This document shows positions 1 through 12,500 of a DNA stretch of 64,000 nucleotides, in pieces. Source of the DNA: Eucalyptus grandis (lineage: Eukaryota; Streptophyta; Magnoliopsida; Myrtales; Myrtaceae); the NCBI RefSeq assembly GCF_016545825.1, contig NC_052616.1:372001-436000 (forward strand), given 5' to 3'. The notes below the pieces were generated by a model. That model was not told the origin of the DNA. It saw only the letters and a list, made by a program, of their open reading frames with translations, and searched no databases. The first letter of the stretch is position 1, and each line of letters begins with the position of its first letter. The translations under genes were made by a program, and so were the position numbers.

Positions 1-466
1 CAAGCAATTGCCCTCACATTTCAAAAAGTTAAAGTTTTCACTTTTGCAAAAGAGAGGACAGCAACATGATGAAAGTAAGATCAACGCCAAAAGAACACCA
101 TGCATCTTATGTGCAGTTAGAAAATGACACCCAACAAACAACCTCTCAATCCATGGAAGCTCTGAGAGGGAAAAAGAAAGCTCTGGAAAAAAGGAGAGCT
201 GAGAATTGCAAAAAAAGAAGAAAGCAAGAGGGACAATAGAGAGACGGACGTCTCTACCTGTGATGGCCATTGAGCAGTATCCATGAACAAGCCTGATGGA
301 GCAAATTAAGGAAAAAGGCAAAAGGTGACTTTGAGATAGAGAGAGAGAGGAGATAGAGAGGAGAGAGAGAGAGAGTCCACCTTCTGTTTGTCTGGAGCTG
401 CTGTTGATGCAAGAAAGAATGTTTTAGGTTGTATGTATGATGGCTTTATGCGTTGGCTTTACTTTA

Positions 467-468
<2 letters not shown>
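1..468. other. intergenic sequence, no gene seen
   Basis: Purine-rich non-coding DNA with GA-rich patches near 340-375. No protein-like reading frame and no RNA gene are visible. Confidence 0.5.

Positions 469-531
<63 letters not shown>
469..531. repeat. compound (TG)n(AG)n microsatellite
   Basis: About 18 TG units run directly into about 13 AG/GA units. A compound dinucleotide array of this kind is likely to vary in length between individuals. It lies in non-coding sequence. Confidence 0.95.
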
Positions 532-535
<4 letters not shown>

Positions 536-3500
536 GTTTGTTTTGACTACACCTCGTGATATATGTTAGAATATTTTCTTAAGGGTTTTTGATACGTGGA
601 TTCAAAATAGTGCGAATGTGTGTTTTTAGTCTTGTCTTTTAAATTCATTGTGGGTTGGACTAGAGCTGGTGGTTCTCTACCTTTTTGACTCAAACAATGG
701 AAAGCTCTTCATTTGATTCCTTGTCTTTCCAAGGGCCGTTCAATCTCATTGGCAAGGATGAATTTTTTCAAAACCACAAAGATTTCATGACATCAAAAGC
801 TCCATCTCAGTGCATGAATTTGCTTTTGATGTTTCTAAAAGCATCTCCTCAAATTTCCAGTTTTGCTCCATCAGGATTAGCTCAGTCCTTTAGCAGTAAA
901 TCCACCCTCTCTACTTTCTTGAGTTTTTGGTTCTATGTTACTCCTACTTATAGAGATAATTAAGGAAAACCCTCTCTTTATTTATCTTCTTTGAAATCAT
1001 ATTTTTCGTTTGAAAAAAAAAAATCATTTGAAGATAGGTGAAAGTGACGTGTATTGAAATTTGCATGAGTTGAATAATCTCTTAGCAAACGAAATCATGT
1101 GTGCATGCATGACAAAAAGAAAGGCTTTTGAGCGTGCGCGTCTTTAATGCAATCTTCTGTTCTGTTCATGTTTTGACATGATGCGAATGGAATAAATCAG
1201 AGAGCACGAATATATGCGAAGGTGAAATAGAGGAAATGGAAAATGTAACATAAATATAATATATAATATAAATACTATATAAGAATGGAGGTGGAAAATG
1301 GCAAGGGCAGCCGACAGGAGCCGACAAAAGCAACGAGTGCTCGGACCCACTCCACCCTCGTTTGTGCGGTAGGAGTAGGATTGACTATGATACCCATCAC
1401 CAAATAGTTTCCAATTGCTGGTGAATTCGAAAATGGCTTTTGCAAAGTCAAGTCATATACTTGCTTCACAAAAGTTAAGAAAATCAAATCTCTACTTACC
1501 CCTTCCAAAGTTCAATATATTATTCAAAATCATGAGAAACTTAAAAGTGAAGTTATGCGTCAAAATTTATATGCCGTCGTAAAATCTTAGATTTTATAGA
1601 TTAAAAATTAAAATCGTGTCCGTCGAAAAGTCAAAGAAAATCTATCAAGACACGCTCTTGATGCGTAAGACCATGTAACAATTTCTCGTGACATTCTGAA
1701 ATGTACACCTTCGCTTGGATGATAGGAGAACAAGGAGGGTCTCTTTCTTCCTCTTTACATTGCGAAAGTGACAGTGCCACCTCGCGACGACAAGTCACAT
1801 TACATGGACTCCAGGGAGTGGATGTCATAATAGTATTTCCACCAGAAACGTCCAAAAGGAAAAAACCCATCAAAGCTTCACGCGTCATCATCACCATTCA
1901 CCGTCCGCCTCAATCGACGTGCCCCTGTCGATGATTGTAATCGAAGCACCACCCAATCTGAGAAAGTGGATCCTCAGTTGCCCTCGCAATTGAGGGAATG
2001 GACCGGTCCGGCCTTGAGAAAATAAGCCCGCTCTCCTCCATCCGAGCATGATCAGTGCTGCTACTAACGCAACTAATGCCTTCAGTACGATCCCTTCGCA
2101 GGCCTCAATCTAGCTCGCGTCCCTGGATTCGATCAATTTGCTTCCTACATGGGACTGTCCTTAATCGCATGCATCTTGAGCTAGCGCTGCTCGTTCCCTT
2201 GACGTCGGAGTTTGAGGTTTGTTCCAGTGCAGCAAGAAGTGCCTCGGCTCCTACAGACATTTAATTCGGTATGAAGGCGGGCGCTGTCCCGTAAAATAGG
2301 CATTAAAATGAATTGTTTTCTGAGTGCTCTCTCACATTGATTTTCTTCGTGGATATAGACCAGTCGGAGCAAGTGGTATCCGTACATTTCAAGAGGGAGG
2401 GAAATGTTGCTTCTCTTGGCGTGCTTTAAGCACGGGATGATGAGTGGTGATGCTGCTTTGGCTTTTGAAAGATATAAGAACGAAAAATGTGTAAATTGGA
2501 ACTTGTTTATGTTTTCCATTCCATCATGCATAATTACTTTATTTAATCACCAGATGCCTATGACCAAAGCCTCCATTAAAAACAAATCGTAGTCCAATCT
2601 AACATATGTTCAATTATTTCCTAAATCTTATCAGTATTTTATTGTTTCGTACCCAAGAAAAAGGGTTTTTCCTATGCTGTAAATTTCAATAATTGTTGGT
2701 GAGTGTCAAAAAACTGCTGGTGAAAAACTAAGGTAACTTAATTGTAACTTATTAAACTTTTCATGAACTTACCAAGTTTTATTGATAGTGTGCAAATTAG
2801 TAATTTTTGTACTAACGTACCCACTTTTACTTGTATAACCTTGTCTCGACCCTACTTGACGTGAAGTATTAGGTATATTACCTCGAGGTGAGTTAACGGA
2901 TTATCAAGTAAGTATGGAAGAGTCCTCTTACTTTGCTACCTCTAGCTTATTGGAGACCGATTAGAGGCCAAGTAACACGTGTGAGATCATCTCACCTTTG
3001 CAAACTAAAGAATCGGGCCTGACAATTTGATTACACTAGAAGTTAATCTAACTCCACGAAATTGGTACCTCATCTTTTTTTATGAAAACCCTTCTCCACC
3101 TTCTTGATTTTTTAATATCCCTAGGCACGCATATCTAAAGAGCCACCCATCTTCGACACATATAACGGAATTTAAACACATTAATGATTACATGAAATAC
3201 GATGTCATCATAGATGAACCATAATAATAATAACAAAGAGATAAAGTGAAGGAATACCCCATAACAAGGCAGTGTTATATCCTTTGTCCAACTTGTTGTA
3301 AAGCCCCGGGACAAGACCTTATAAACTATGGTTAAATTTAAATATGCAAGTACTCTAAATTAAAGATGCATACATCCTAAAACTAAACGATAACAGTGGA
3401 ATATCCAATAACAGGAGATGCGACTAAGCATGAATTGGACTATTCCCACAAATGTATTTTACCACTAAATGTGAGTTCCCTTTTTTTTTGTCCTTTCGAT

Positions 3501-4019
3501 TTATCATATTTTTTTGTCATTTTCCATTTACACTTAAAATAACATTATTAAACGTCCAAGTTACACTAAGACGTGTCATTCAACCGCAAATCAATCACGA
3601 CAAGACAAATTCGACAGCGGTATGGCATAAACATGCACTTTTGACCCCGGAATAATGAATTAACATAAAAAGGACACCTCAGGACCCTTATTGAAGCCAA
3701 ATGAGTCTTTGAAGACTGCTGTCCAGCCCTTGAAATTGTCTGACAGCGAGCTCCAAAGGTTCGTTCGCTCGTCAAATGGTCCCAATCCAAACGAACCCAA
3801 AAACACGCTAACACTGCACTGGGCCATGGAAACAGCCGACACGCCGAACCAGCCACGGCTTGGCGAGTTTAAGGCCATGCTGAGCGGTCTTCCAAAGATC
3901 GGTTTGCACGTTGTTATGTAGTAAACACATAAAATGATTTAACGCAGAATGCCAACGCTGTATTTTAATCTAATATGAGGTATGACTTTACTACAAATTT
4001 TTAAGGCACGATGGACCGA
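532..4019. other. intergenic sequence, no supported gene
   Basis: Several short open frames occur (for example 685-963, 1701-1934, 3691-3921), but none has recognisable domains or a gene structure. A short stretch at about 2076-2160 reads like a peptide in one frame before a stop, too short to assign. The segment around 2650-2860 contains TTGGTGAGTGTC-type motifs that resemble the right edge of the palindromic repeat near 7.8 kb. Confidence 0.4.
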
Positions 4020-4720
4020 GAGATGATCTAAGATGACCAGACAAACCTAATGGCTTATAAGGATCTAGGGTTGTTTAGAGTACTCTAGAATGTTCCTAGG
4101 GATAATATGGAAAATGTATATAATTCTAGAGTATTTTTATAATTAATAAGGATAGTTGGTAGATGGAGAGATAGAGTCTCTATCATTCAATTAGAGAGAG
4201 ATTTATGGTTGCAATCAAATAAGTACTTATATATAGGGTTCCCTCCCCCTCATTTATATCATCTCACAAGTAATAGAAATTTAGAGCTTCTCTCTCTACG
4301 AGTTCCTCTCTCCAAGATTCTTGTGACTATGGTGAGAAAGACTGAGTAAGAAAGAAATTTCTAAAACTGCATGGATAAGGGATATTGAATATCATAGTCG
4401 CACAACTCTGATAACACTCTCACAAGAGAAGCTCTTAAGGAAGGAGATGAATACACTACTTTACTCGTAGAAAAGTCTTTTCACTCTCCATCATTTGAAA
4501 CGATTACAAGACTCGTTTATATGTAGGCTTAAAACACGACTCTTGACATACCTTAGATATATGAAAAGACATGTCTAAATAAATAGTAATAAAGACACTT
4601 TAGTATGTATGCCAAAAAGACTTCTGTTGGAAACTGAACAGCCTTTTGACCAAAACACGAAGAGTTACGAGAGATAGGCGGGAATATCTTCAATAAGGGA
4701 AAGCTAGATCAACTGGTGAC
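4020..4720 (+). repeat. possible degraded LTR or leader of a Ty3/gypsy element
   Basis: An AT-rich segment with a TATATA box-like site at about 4230 is followed by a pyrimidine-rich run. At 4727-4739 it is followed by TGGTATTAGAGCT, which resembles the initiator-tRNA-Met primer-binding site TGGTATCAGAGC with one change. Gypsy pol remnants follow within a few hundred bases in the same orientation. No second LTR was found and the boundaries are guesses. Confidence 0.3.
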
Positions 4721-4819
4721 AAGTGGTATTAGAGCTAATCGATCCAAGGCACAACAAACCCACGTTATAACATAATGTTCATCCCAACAAAGTAGGAAAT
4801 TCGTTGAGGAATGAAGTGG

Positions 4820-5360
4820 GAGCCATCAACCAAGGTAATGGAGCTACGATCTTTCCTCAGTCTCACCAACTACTATCAATAGTTTACTCAGAGCTATTCA
4901 AGCGTCACTCACTCACAGACATGTTAAAGAAGGGGAAGCCATAGGGGTGGATGGGTCAAGAAGTATTTGATTGGCAAAAACAAGCAATGACTGAGGAACT
5001 AGTGCTTGTGCTGCCAAACCACTCAAAAACATAGGAGGTAGAAGTTGATGCCTCGGATTATGCTACTAGTGGTGTGCTAATGCAGGAAGGACACTCGATG
5101 GCATTTGAATTAAGGAAGTTGAACAAGACCGAATGGCAAGATATGGTCCAAAAAAAAAGAAGGAAATGACAGTGGTGGCATTAGCCTGCATACATGGCAA
5201 CATTACCTCTTGTGTTCACAATTCGTCATAAGGACAAACAATGTAGCCACGAGTTACTTCCAAACACGAGAAGTTGCACATAAAGAAAGCTCTTTGGTAA
5301 GACTTCTTTGCAGAATTTTACTATCTATAGGAATATACAGTTAGTGATTTGTCAAAAAAA
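4820..5360 (+). pseudogene. Ty3/gypsy pol relic: end of reverse transcriptase and RNase H
   Basis: Conceptual translation across several stops and frameshifts gives the end of a gypsy reverse transcriptase thumb/connection region (an ELRSFLSL-NYYQ-like block and LTDMLKKGK). The start of RNase H follows (a VEVDASDYATSGVLMQEGH-like block, where the family has the catalytic Asp in DASD-x-GGVL). Further pieces match the usual continuation through the KEMTVVALA block and the AEFYYL*EYTV block. The usual LTR-gag-protease context is missing, so this is an old internally deleted copy with no coding capacity. The assignment rests on motif recognition. Confidence 0.7.
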
Positions 5361-6290
5361 AAAATACTAAAAATGTATTGAAAAGGTACTTTGAACAAGC
5401 TCTTTGGCTTATGATTCATTGAAAAAAAAAAACTAAGACATTATTAAAATTTTTACACGTTTGTGATTTCTGACCAAAATTGATCGAATGAATTCCATTG
5501 ATAAATTTAAAAGTTTAAGACTCAATTAGTAAAAGTACATTAAATATATTGGATAATTCCCCCCCCAACTTATCCTTCCAAATCTCCTTTTAATCCTTCA
5601 GATATCTCTTTTATCACTTTTAAAGTACACGAAATGCCCTTAAAATCCTCTTAGACAATGGCTAAGATGAACTAGAAATGGTGGGAGTTGGTGAGAGTTG
5701 TCGGAGACTTTAAGGGCCATGAAAATAGGCTTAGTGGCTTGGATTGGACTAAAAAGCCCAAGCCTCCTCCGGTCAAAATTTGGATCTCCGGTTCCGGGTC
5801 TTGATGCTATAGTGTCCTTAATTCAAAAGTGCAAAAAGAACTTGGCGGAAAGAATGAATGCAATATGATGAACCGATGACGTTTTCAATTAGGGTCGAAT
5901 TTTGAATTTATTGGCGAATCTAACCCTTGAACTTGATCAATGCATGCGTGATGATAGTTTCTCGATGCGGGGTCCAAGATCCTAAAATTATAAGATATCT
6001 AGTTACTAGATGCTGAGGTTTGAAGACAGAGATGCAGATGTGCAATAGTGCAGTGCCTGTATCTTCGATTAGGGGCCAAATTACATCATTATTAGCAAAT
6101 CCGGTGAAATGAAACATAGTATCCATATACTATAATCCCTCTAGTTTCTACACGCAGAAATGTAGAAAGGAAAATGGATGTGAGAACATATAAACTTACT
6201 TTTTTTTTTATCAGGGGTGAATTTCTACCATTATTGGCATGCTCAATCCCTCATATTTCTTATGATAAAATTTGCACGATAGATCTACAG
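5361..6290. other. intergenic sequence, nothing recognised
   Basis: AT-rich DNA with an 8-C run near 5562. No credible coding region, RNA gene or clear transposon terminus is seen. Confidence 0.45.
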
Positions 6291-6299
6291 ACAAAATTT

Positions 6300-7740
6300 A
6301 TGTGTCAACAAATTTGCTAATGCTTTGAATTTCCTAACTCGTATGGAACTAATAACCCAAATTAGAGTGATTTACCCACTTTGGAAAACTGGATTATCAA
6401 CTAGTTTCCGTTCATAAATTCTTATTTGAGTTACTCACGAAAATTTAGATTTTATTTTAATTTATCAACGTTTCTATGGAGTTACCAATTTTTTTTTTTT
6501 TTTTTATCTAACTTGGTTAGCTAGGTCTTACATTTATGAACTTCTTTAAGATGTTACCAACCCAAATTAATGTAACTCATCAACTTCTCTCATTGAATTA
6601 TTACCAATTAATATTGGATTACCAATGGTCATTTGACTTACTTACCACCATTTATTGGGTTCTTTTTATAGTTTGTCAACTTTTCTTATCATTTACAAAT
6701 TTTATATTTGCATTTCTTAGTAGAGCCTTAAATTTTAAATACTTTTTTGTGTGTGTGTGTGTGTGTGTAAATTATCAACCTTATTTTGCCAACTTTATTT
6801 GTTTTAATTGCCAGCCAGTTTTGGATTACAAGATTTCATTTTTGTTACTTACCAACTTTACTTTTCTTCTAATTATTACCTTTGACAATTATGCCTTAAA
6901 TCTACCAACTTCTTTATGAAATATATACTTTAATTTAAGAGATTCATCAACTTTTCTTGGATTAAACAATTACTAGTCTTAAGTTATTAACTCTCACTTG
7001 AGTTTAGTTATCAACGTTTATTTGGTTTTTATTAATTTAACAATTTTTCTTTGGGTTTACTTAATTTGTAATAGAATTGGTAACTCACCAAATAAACGTT
7101 TTGTAATTTCGTATAATAGTTGGTAGAGTTAAGATGTTGGTAACAAAGTTACAAAAAACTTAGTAAATGTAAAAGAAGCTTTTTATGAGAAAAATTAGTT
7201 GGTAACTACTAAAAGGAGTTGTCAAATTTAACGCGTAATTAAGAAAGGTAGGCAATCACTCTAAATGATGTAGGTAATTTCTAGAAATAGTTGGAAAATT
7301 TGACGGATTGGTAAGTAAGGCAAATAGATGTGGTAAGTCAATAGAAAGTTGGTAAATTCAAATATAACCAAATAAACATCAGTAAACAATTTCGATGAGA
7401 CTTGGTAAACCAAAACTGGTTAGTCATGTAATGAGAGCAAAGATGGTGAGCCACATAACTAAAAGCTGGTAAACTCATATAAAAGGTTAACAAATTTAAA
7501 GCGTTTGTAAGAGAAACAAATAAAAGTTGGTAAACGATATGAAAGTTATAATTGAAGAACCATTGGTAAGTAATTCAAATAGAATTCATAATCAAAACTA
7601 GTTGGTAATTTAATTGGGAAAAAAATTGGTAAGACACTCAAATAAATAAGAGGTGGAAAATTTAAAGCATCAGTAAGAAAGACAAATACAAGTTAGTAAT
7701 AAAAAATTAAAAAAAAAAAAGAGTTACTAATTTGTAAACA
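6300..7740. repeat. large imperfect palindrome of short degenerate repeats (fold-back-like)
   Basis: From about 6370 to 7050 the plus strand is full of TTACCAAC, TATCAAC and CCAACTTT motifs spaced roughly 25-45 bases apart. From about 7080 to 7740 the complementary motifs GTTGGTAA and AGTTGGTA dominate with similar spacing. The two halves are therefore inverted relative to each other about a centre near 7065. One clear arm match is ATCAACGTTTATTTGG (left, near 7013) against CCAAATAAACAT and CACCAAATAAACGTT (right). Each arm looks like a tandem array of diverged units. A (GT)n run sits at about 6749-6769. This organisation fits a fold-back element or a Mutator-like element with long subrepeat-bearing inverted ends. 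No transposase is visible. Confidence 0.55.
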
Positions 7741-7980
7741 ATGAAAAATGTACCAATAAGTTACTGAAAAATCAGGTGATCACTAATCTTTTTGTACCAA
7801 CAATTTTTGAACACTTATCAACTCTTTCGAAGAGCTACCGACCTAGAAAAACTCCCGTTTTTTGGTAATATTGTGTTCCGGTTCCTGCGGTGGCGCGATA
7901 GGCTTTAATGGAGAAGATGTTTGTAAATTTGGCCGGAGAGACGGATTATAGGGAATACGCCAACAAAAATCCATGTAGAT

Positions 7981-7993
7981 AAGAGACAACTTC
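7981..7993. repeat. left target-site duplication of the LINE
   Basis: AAGAGACAACTTC, repeated exactly at 13708-13720 directly after the element's poly(A) tail. Confidence 0.9.
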
Positions 7994-8030
7994 AACTACC
8001 GATCTCTCGCTTATGCTAGAGTTCTCTCTC

Positions 8031-8277
8031 GCGTCTTGTTCGAGCTTCCTTTTTCATCTTCGCGTCTTGTTCGAGCTTTCTTCTTCATCTTCTAATCCAG
8101 TTCCTTTCAGCAATCCATTCCTTTACTCTCCGCCTACCCTTGTTTTCTTTATCTTTTAACTTTGTAGTCGCTATGGACTCTCAGTGCTCCGCTTTCTCCG
8201 TTTGCATGTGGACGATCTTCCCTGAAGGGTTACCAGTTTTTCTCCGAAGGTCTTCGTTTGCATGTGGACGATCCTTA
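8031..8277 (+). repeat. short direct duplications in the LINE 5' leader
   Basis: CGCGTCTTGTTCGAGCTT occurs at about 8031 and again at about 8060 with similar following sequence. CGTTTGCATGTGGACGATC occurs at about 8200 and again at about 8250. Such leader subrepeats are plausible promoter modules of the element. Confidence 0.75.
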
Positions 8278-8353
8278 ACATGCAACCTTTGAAACTTTGT
8301 GCTCTGGTCTAGGTATCTCTCTATTAATCTGCATCTCTTACGTCTCTTTCTCC

Positions 8354-9351
8354 ATGGCTTCGGATGATAAAGATGACTCCTCTCGCATTGCTTCCCTGTG
8401 CCACCGACTCGGACGGCTCTGTGCTGAGCAAGAATTGGAAGTTTGGGAAGATATACAAACCACGGCCAATATCAAAGACTGTCGACTCATCTTGGTCAGT
8501 AATATCTACACAAACCCTACCATCAATTTACCTGCTTTTCAGATTGCCATGAAGAAAGCATGGCGTGTTGATTCTGTGGATATATCCTCGAGCGACGGTG
8601 GCATCTATATCATCAAATTTCGAACTGAGATAGACAAATGACGTGCATTAGATGGAACCCCCTGGTTGTTTTCTGGTCATCTAGTTAATTTAAGACCCTG
8701 GAAGCCAAATACCCCTTTACATTGCTATGATTTTTCCAAAAGCCCTTTCTGGGTGCATGTTCTAGGCTTACCTCTGGAATGGAACACTCCTCAACTTCTT
8801 AGTCGGGCAGTACAGCATATGGGAAGTGTGTTGGAAGTAAAATCTGATACCTCTGGGAGAATTCGCCTTGAAATTGATCTGCAACAACCAATAAAGTCAG
8901 GGAAGCTCATTAGCATTGCTGGCAAACCCCTCTGGCTTGATTTTCGATATGAAAGACTCTCCCATTATTGTTACTCATGTGGGAAATTAGGACATTATGC
9001 AGCATCTTGCAAGGACTACCCTTATGATGAATCCCAATTTGAGGGGCGGGAAACCATGGTATATGGACCTTGGTTACGTGCAGAGCTCAAACAGCATAGT
9101 CCCTATTGGGATGCCTTTTACAATCCCCTCTCTGATTTAGAATCAATGGAAGAGACCGTACCTGACACTCCACCTAATATACTCCCCCCTCTTCCAGCTT
9201 TACCTCCAATAGCTCCTACTCCTGCGATTCCAGTTCCCTCTAATGTTATCCCTCCTGTTCCTGCTGATACAACCCCTAGAACCACAGATTTGGTCCCTGC
9301 AGATGCAAAGTTAAAAGGTATTCAAAGTTCTTCCCTCGACTCTCGCAACAG

Positions 9352-9389
<38 letters not shown>

Positions 9390-9406
9390 TCCCAGATCAC
9401 AGATAG
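8354..9406 (+). pseudogene. LINE ORF1 (nucleic-acid-binding, DUF4283/CCHC type), one in-frame stop
   Basis: ORF1 of plant L1 elements encodes an RNA-binding protein that coats the element RNA. This copy begins MASDDKDDSS and shows a DUF4283-like block with WALDGTPW-type sequence (here RALDGTPWLF) and a FWVHVLGLPLEW block. A zinc knuckle CYSCGKLGHYAASC (C-x2-C-x4-H-x4-C) follows at about 8973-9014, then a proline-rich tail. TGA at 8639-8641 interrupts an otherwise continuous frame, with sequence typical of the family on both sides. A CGA-to-TGA change at a CpG would explain it. Near the 3' end an uninterrupted run of about 31 A residues encodes a lysine run just before the stop. Confidence 0.85.
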
Positions 9407-9572
9407 TAGTGGGATCCAGCAAGAAACCAAAACGATATTCCCCTTATGAGATTCGCACAAATCATATCTCTGAGTTGGATGAAACCCAGTTACTCGACAC
9501 ACCTGTGTTTGAAGCAAATGATCACTCTTCTTGGGCTTTGGCGGCTGGCCCTCAACAGCCCCCACGGTCCAA

Positions 9573-12500
9573 ATGAAAATATTAAGTTGGAATTGTCAGG
9601 GGTTGGGCACTCCCCTGACAATTCAAGCCCTAAAGGCTATGGTAGCCTCTAAACGGCCCGACTTTGTGTTTTTAATGGAAACTAAAAATGCAGATTCAGT
9701 CTTGACGAACTTACAGCGTCGTTTTCATTTCGCTCACTCCTTTTTGAGGGCTCCTGTTGGCTTATCTGGAGGCCTTGCTCTGTTCTGGAATGACCTTTTT
9801 GACATTACTATTCTATCTTCGGGTCAGCATTTTGTACATATGTTAGTTATGGATACTCAGACCTCTACCTCTATGCTTGTTACCTGTCTGCATGCTCCTG
9901 CTTCTTTCCCAGCTCGGCAGGATTTTTGGAATACAATCAGAGTAATCCATGCTTCTATTAATCTTACGTGGATGTGTATAAGGGATTTTAATGAGTTCCT
10001 ATATCCCTGGGAGAAGATGGGCAGAAGACCAGCCAATTACTCCAGAATGGCAGCGTTTCGGAAGATTCTTAATGATTGTGCTTTAATAGAAATGGAGAGT
10101 AAAGGTTGTAGGTTTACCTGGTCTAACAATCGAGACGGCGATGAGTTAGTAAAGGAGAAGCTGGATCATGTCTTCTGCTATTTAGATTGGAGTTTAACAT
10201 ACCCGTCCTCCACAGTGTTTGCTCTCCCATCGATCGGATCGGACCACTGCCCACTTGTTCTGCATACTCATTATCAGTCTGTCAAGCCAAAAAAGAACTT
10301 CCATTATGAAGCTTACTGGAATCAACATACTGAATGCTCAGAAGTAGTTCACTCAGTGTGGGAAAGGAGTCACTCTTCCCTACCATCTAAACTGCAAGCA
10401 GTGTCTCATAAGTTAATTAGCTGGAGTCGCTCTCGTTTTCATAATGCCAGGCAGAGTATTCAGCATCTTCAGTACCAGCTGCAGACCATTACAAATCGCA
10501 AAAGCTATCAAAGGAGAGATAAAGAGTTAACAACTTCAATTAGAACTGAAATTCAGCAACTGTGGAATCAGGAAGAGCAATTCTGGGCGATGCGTTCTAG
10601 GCTTAACTGGTTATCATGGGGTGACAAGAATTCCAAATTTTTTCATGCTTGCACAGTGCAAAGGCGACAGAGAAACAGAATTTGTATTCTACTAGATGCA
10701 AACCAGAACTGGCAGAGAGAGTCCGAACATCTTAAAGCAATGACAATGGATTTTTTTACTGGACTTTATCAATCAGTGGGACACAGAGATTTTATTCCTT
10801 TCCTACTACAATGTCCACCGATAGTTACTCCACATATGAATGAACACCTCATGAGTAAAGTCACAGAAGAAGAGGTGTATCAAGCTACCTTTCAATTGGG
10901 AGCATCCAAGGCCCCTGGTCCAGATGGCCTTAATGGTCTTTTCTACAGGCACCACTGGAACACCATCAAAACAACAATTGTCAAAATGGTGCAAGACTTC
11001 TTTGCATCTGGTTACATGCATCCTCACTTAAACAAAACAATTCTAACCTTGGTTCCTAAAGTTCATCGCCCTGAAAGCATTTCTCAGTATCGCCCTATTA
11101 GTCTATGTAACTTCGCATACAAGATTATCTCTAAAGTTATGGCCAATAGATTGAAATGTTGGCTCCCTACACTGATCAATCCAGAACAAGCAGCTTTTGT
11201 TGGTGGCAGACAGATTCAAGATTACATCATGGTCGTTCAGGAAGTACTACATCAATTTAAGGTTCGATCCAAAATAAAAAAGTTCAACCTTATTCTCAAG
11301 ACAGACATGTAGAAAGCCTATGATCATGTCAAATGGGATTTTCTTGCAGCTTATTTAAAACAGTTGGGCTTCACAAATAGATGGGTAATGATGGTTATGG
11401 CATTCATCACAACAGTTTCTTTTAGTATTCGGTTCAATGGAGAATAGCTTCCATACTTTAAACCTACTAGAGGAATCCGTCAAGGTGACCCCCTATCCCC
11501 TTACATATTTATTTTAATGGCAAATGATTTATCAACAGTCATCAAGCAAGCAATTAGTATGGGTAACTTACAGGGGATTCAATTTAATCGTGCCTGCCCT
11601 CAACTCTCCCATTTATTTTTTGCTGACGATGCAGTCTTTTTCCTCAAAGCTTCAATCTCTGAATGTCAAAATATCACAAATATATTAAACCGATCTTTAT
11701 GCAACGGGTCAACTTATTAACAGGAATAAGTCTGCAATCTTTTTCAGTCAGAATTGTCCATTGACACTACAGGATAATTTACAAAGGGAACTGAGAATAC
11801 CTGTGGTGAGTACTTATGGTAAGTACTTGGGCATCCCTTCCGATTGGGGGCGTTCTAAACGGGAAATGTTCTCTTGGATCCTGGCAAATTAGCTGGTTGG
11901 AAGGAACAATTCTTATCTAAAGGGGGCAAGGAGATTTTATTAAAAGCAGTAGTTCAGGCCTTACCTCAGTATGCGATGTCTCTCTTCATGCTTCCCCTGT
12001 CGCTCTGCAGACAAATGGAAAAACAGATATCAGCATTCTGGTGGAGTAAACATAATAGTGATTCGGGCATCCATTGGATGAGATGGTCAGAGGTAAAGAA
12101 CTCGAAAACAGATGGGGGTATGGGATTTCAAGATCTTATTTCTTTTAATCTAGCGATGCTAGGTAAACAAGCTTGGCGTTTATTAGAGCAACCTTCTGCA
12201 ATTTGGAGCCAGTTGTTTAAAGGTCTATATTTCAAACGGTCTTCCTTTCAGAATGCCACTTCAGGCTATAGACCATCATGGGGATGGCGCAGTATTTTAA
12301 AGGGCAAGGATGCTATTCTTCCCAAAACTCAATGGCTGGTGAAAGATGGTTCGCAGATTAACATCAGAACAGACTACTGGCTTTCAATTGGGAAAATAGG
12401 AGGTTTTGCAGCTGCAGGGGAACCCATTACAGTAGCTGAACTTATTGATTTCTCTTCAGCAACATGGAAGCAAGCACTTATCTCAAATTTTTTCAATGAA

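Noticed and set aside
685..963. 92-codon open frame
   Set aside because: Low-complexity Ser/Phe-rich product, no domain, no gene context; typical chance frame in AT-rich DNA.
2055..2264. Protein-like short stretch near 2076-2160
   Set aside because: Only about 30 residues in one frame before a stop, no extension in other frames that I could recognise; insufficient for a gene or relic call.
6536..6919. 127-codon open frame rich in Phe, Leu and Tyr
   Set aside because: Arises from the AT-rich repeat arm with ACCAAC units; no codon-level structure.
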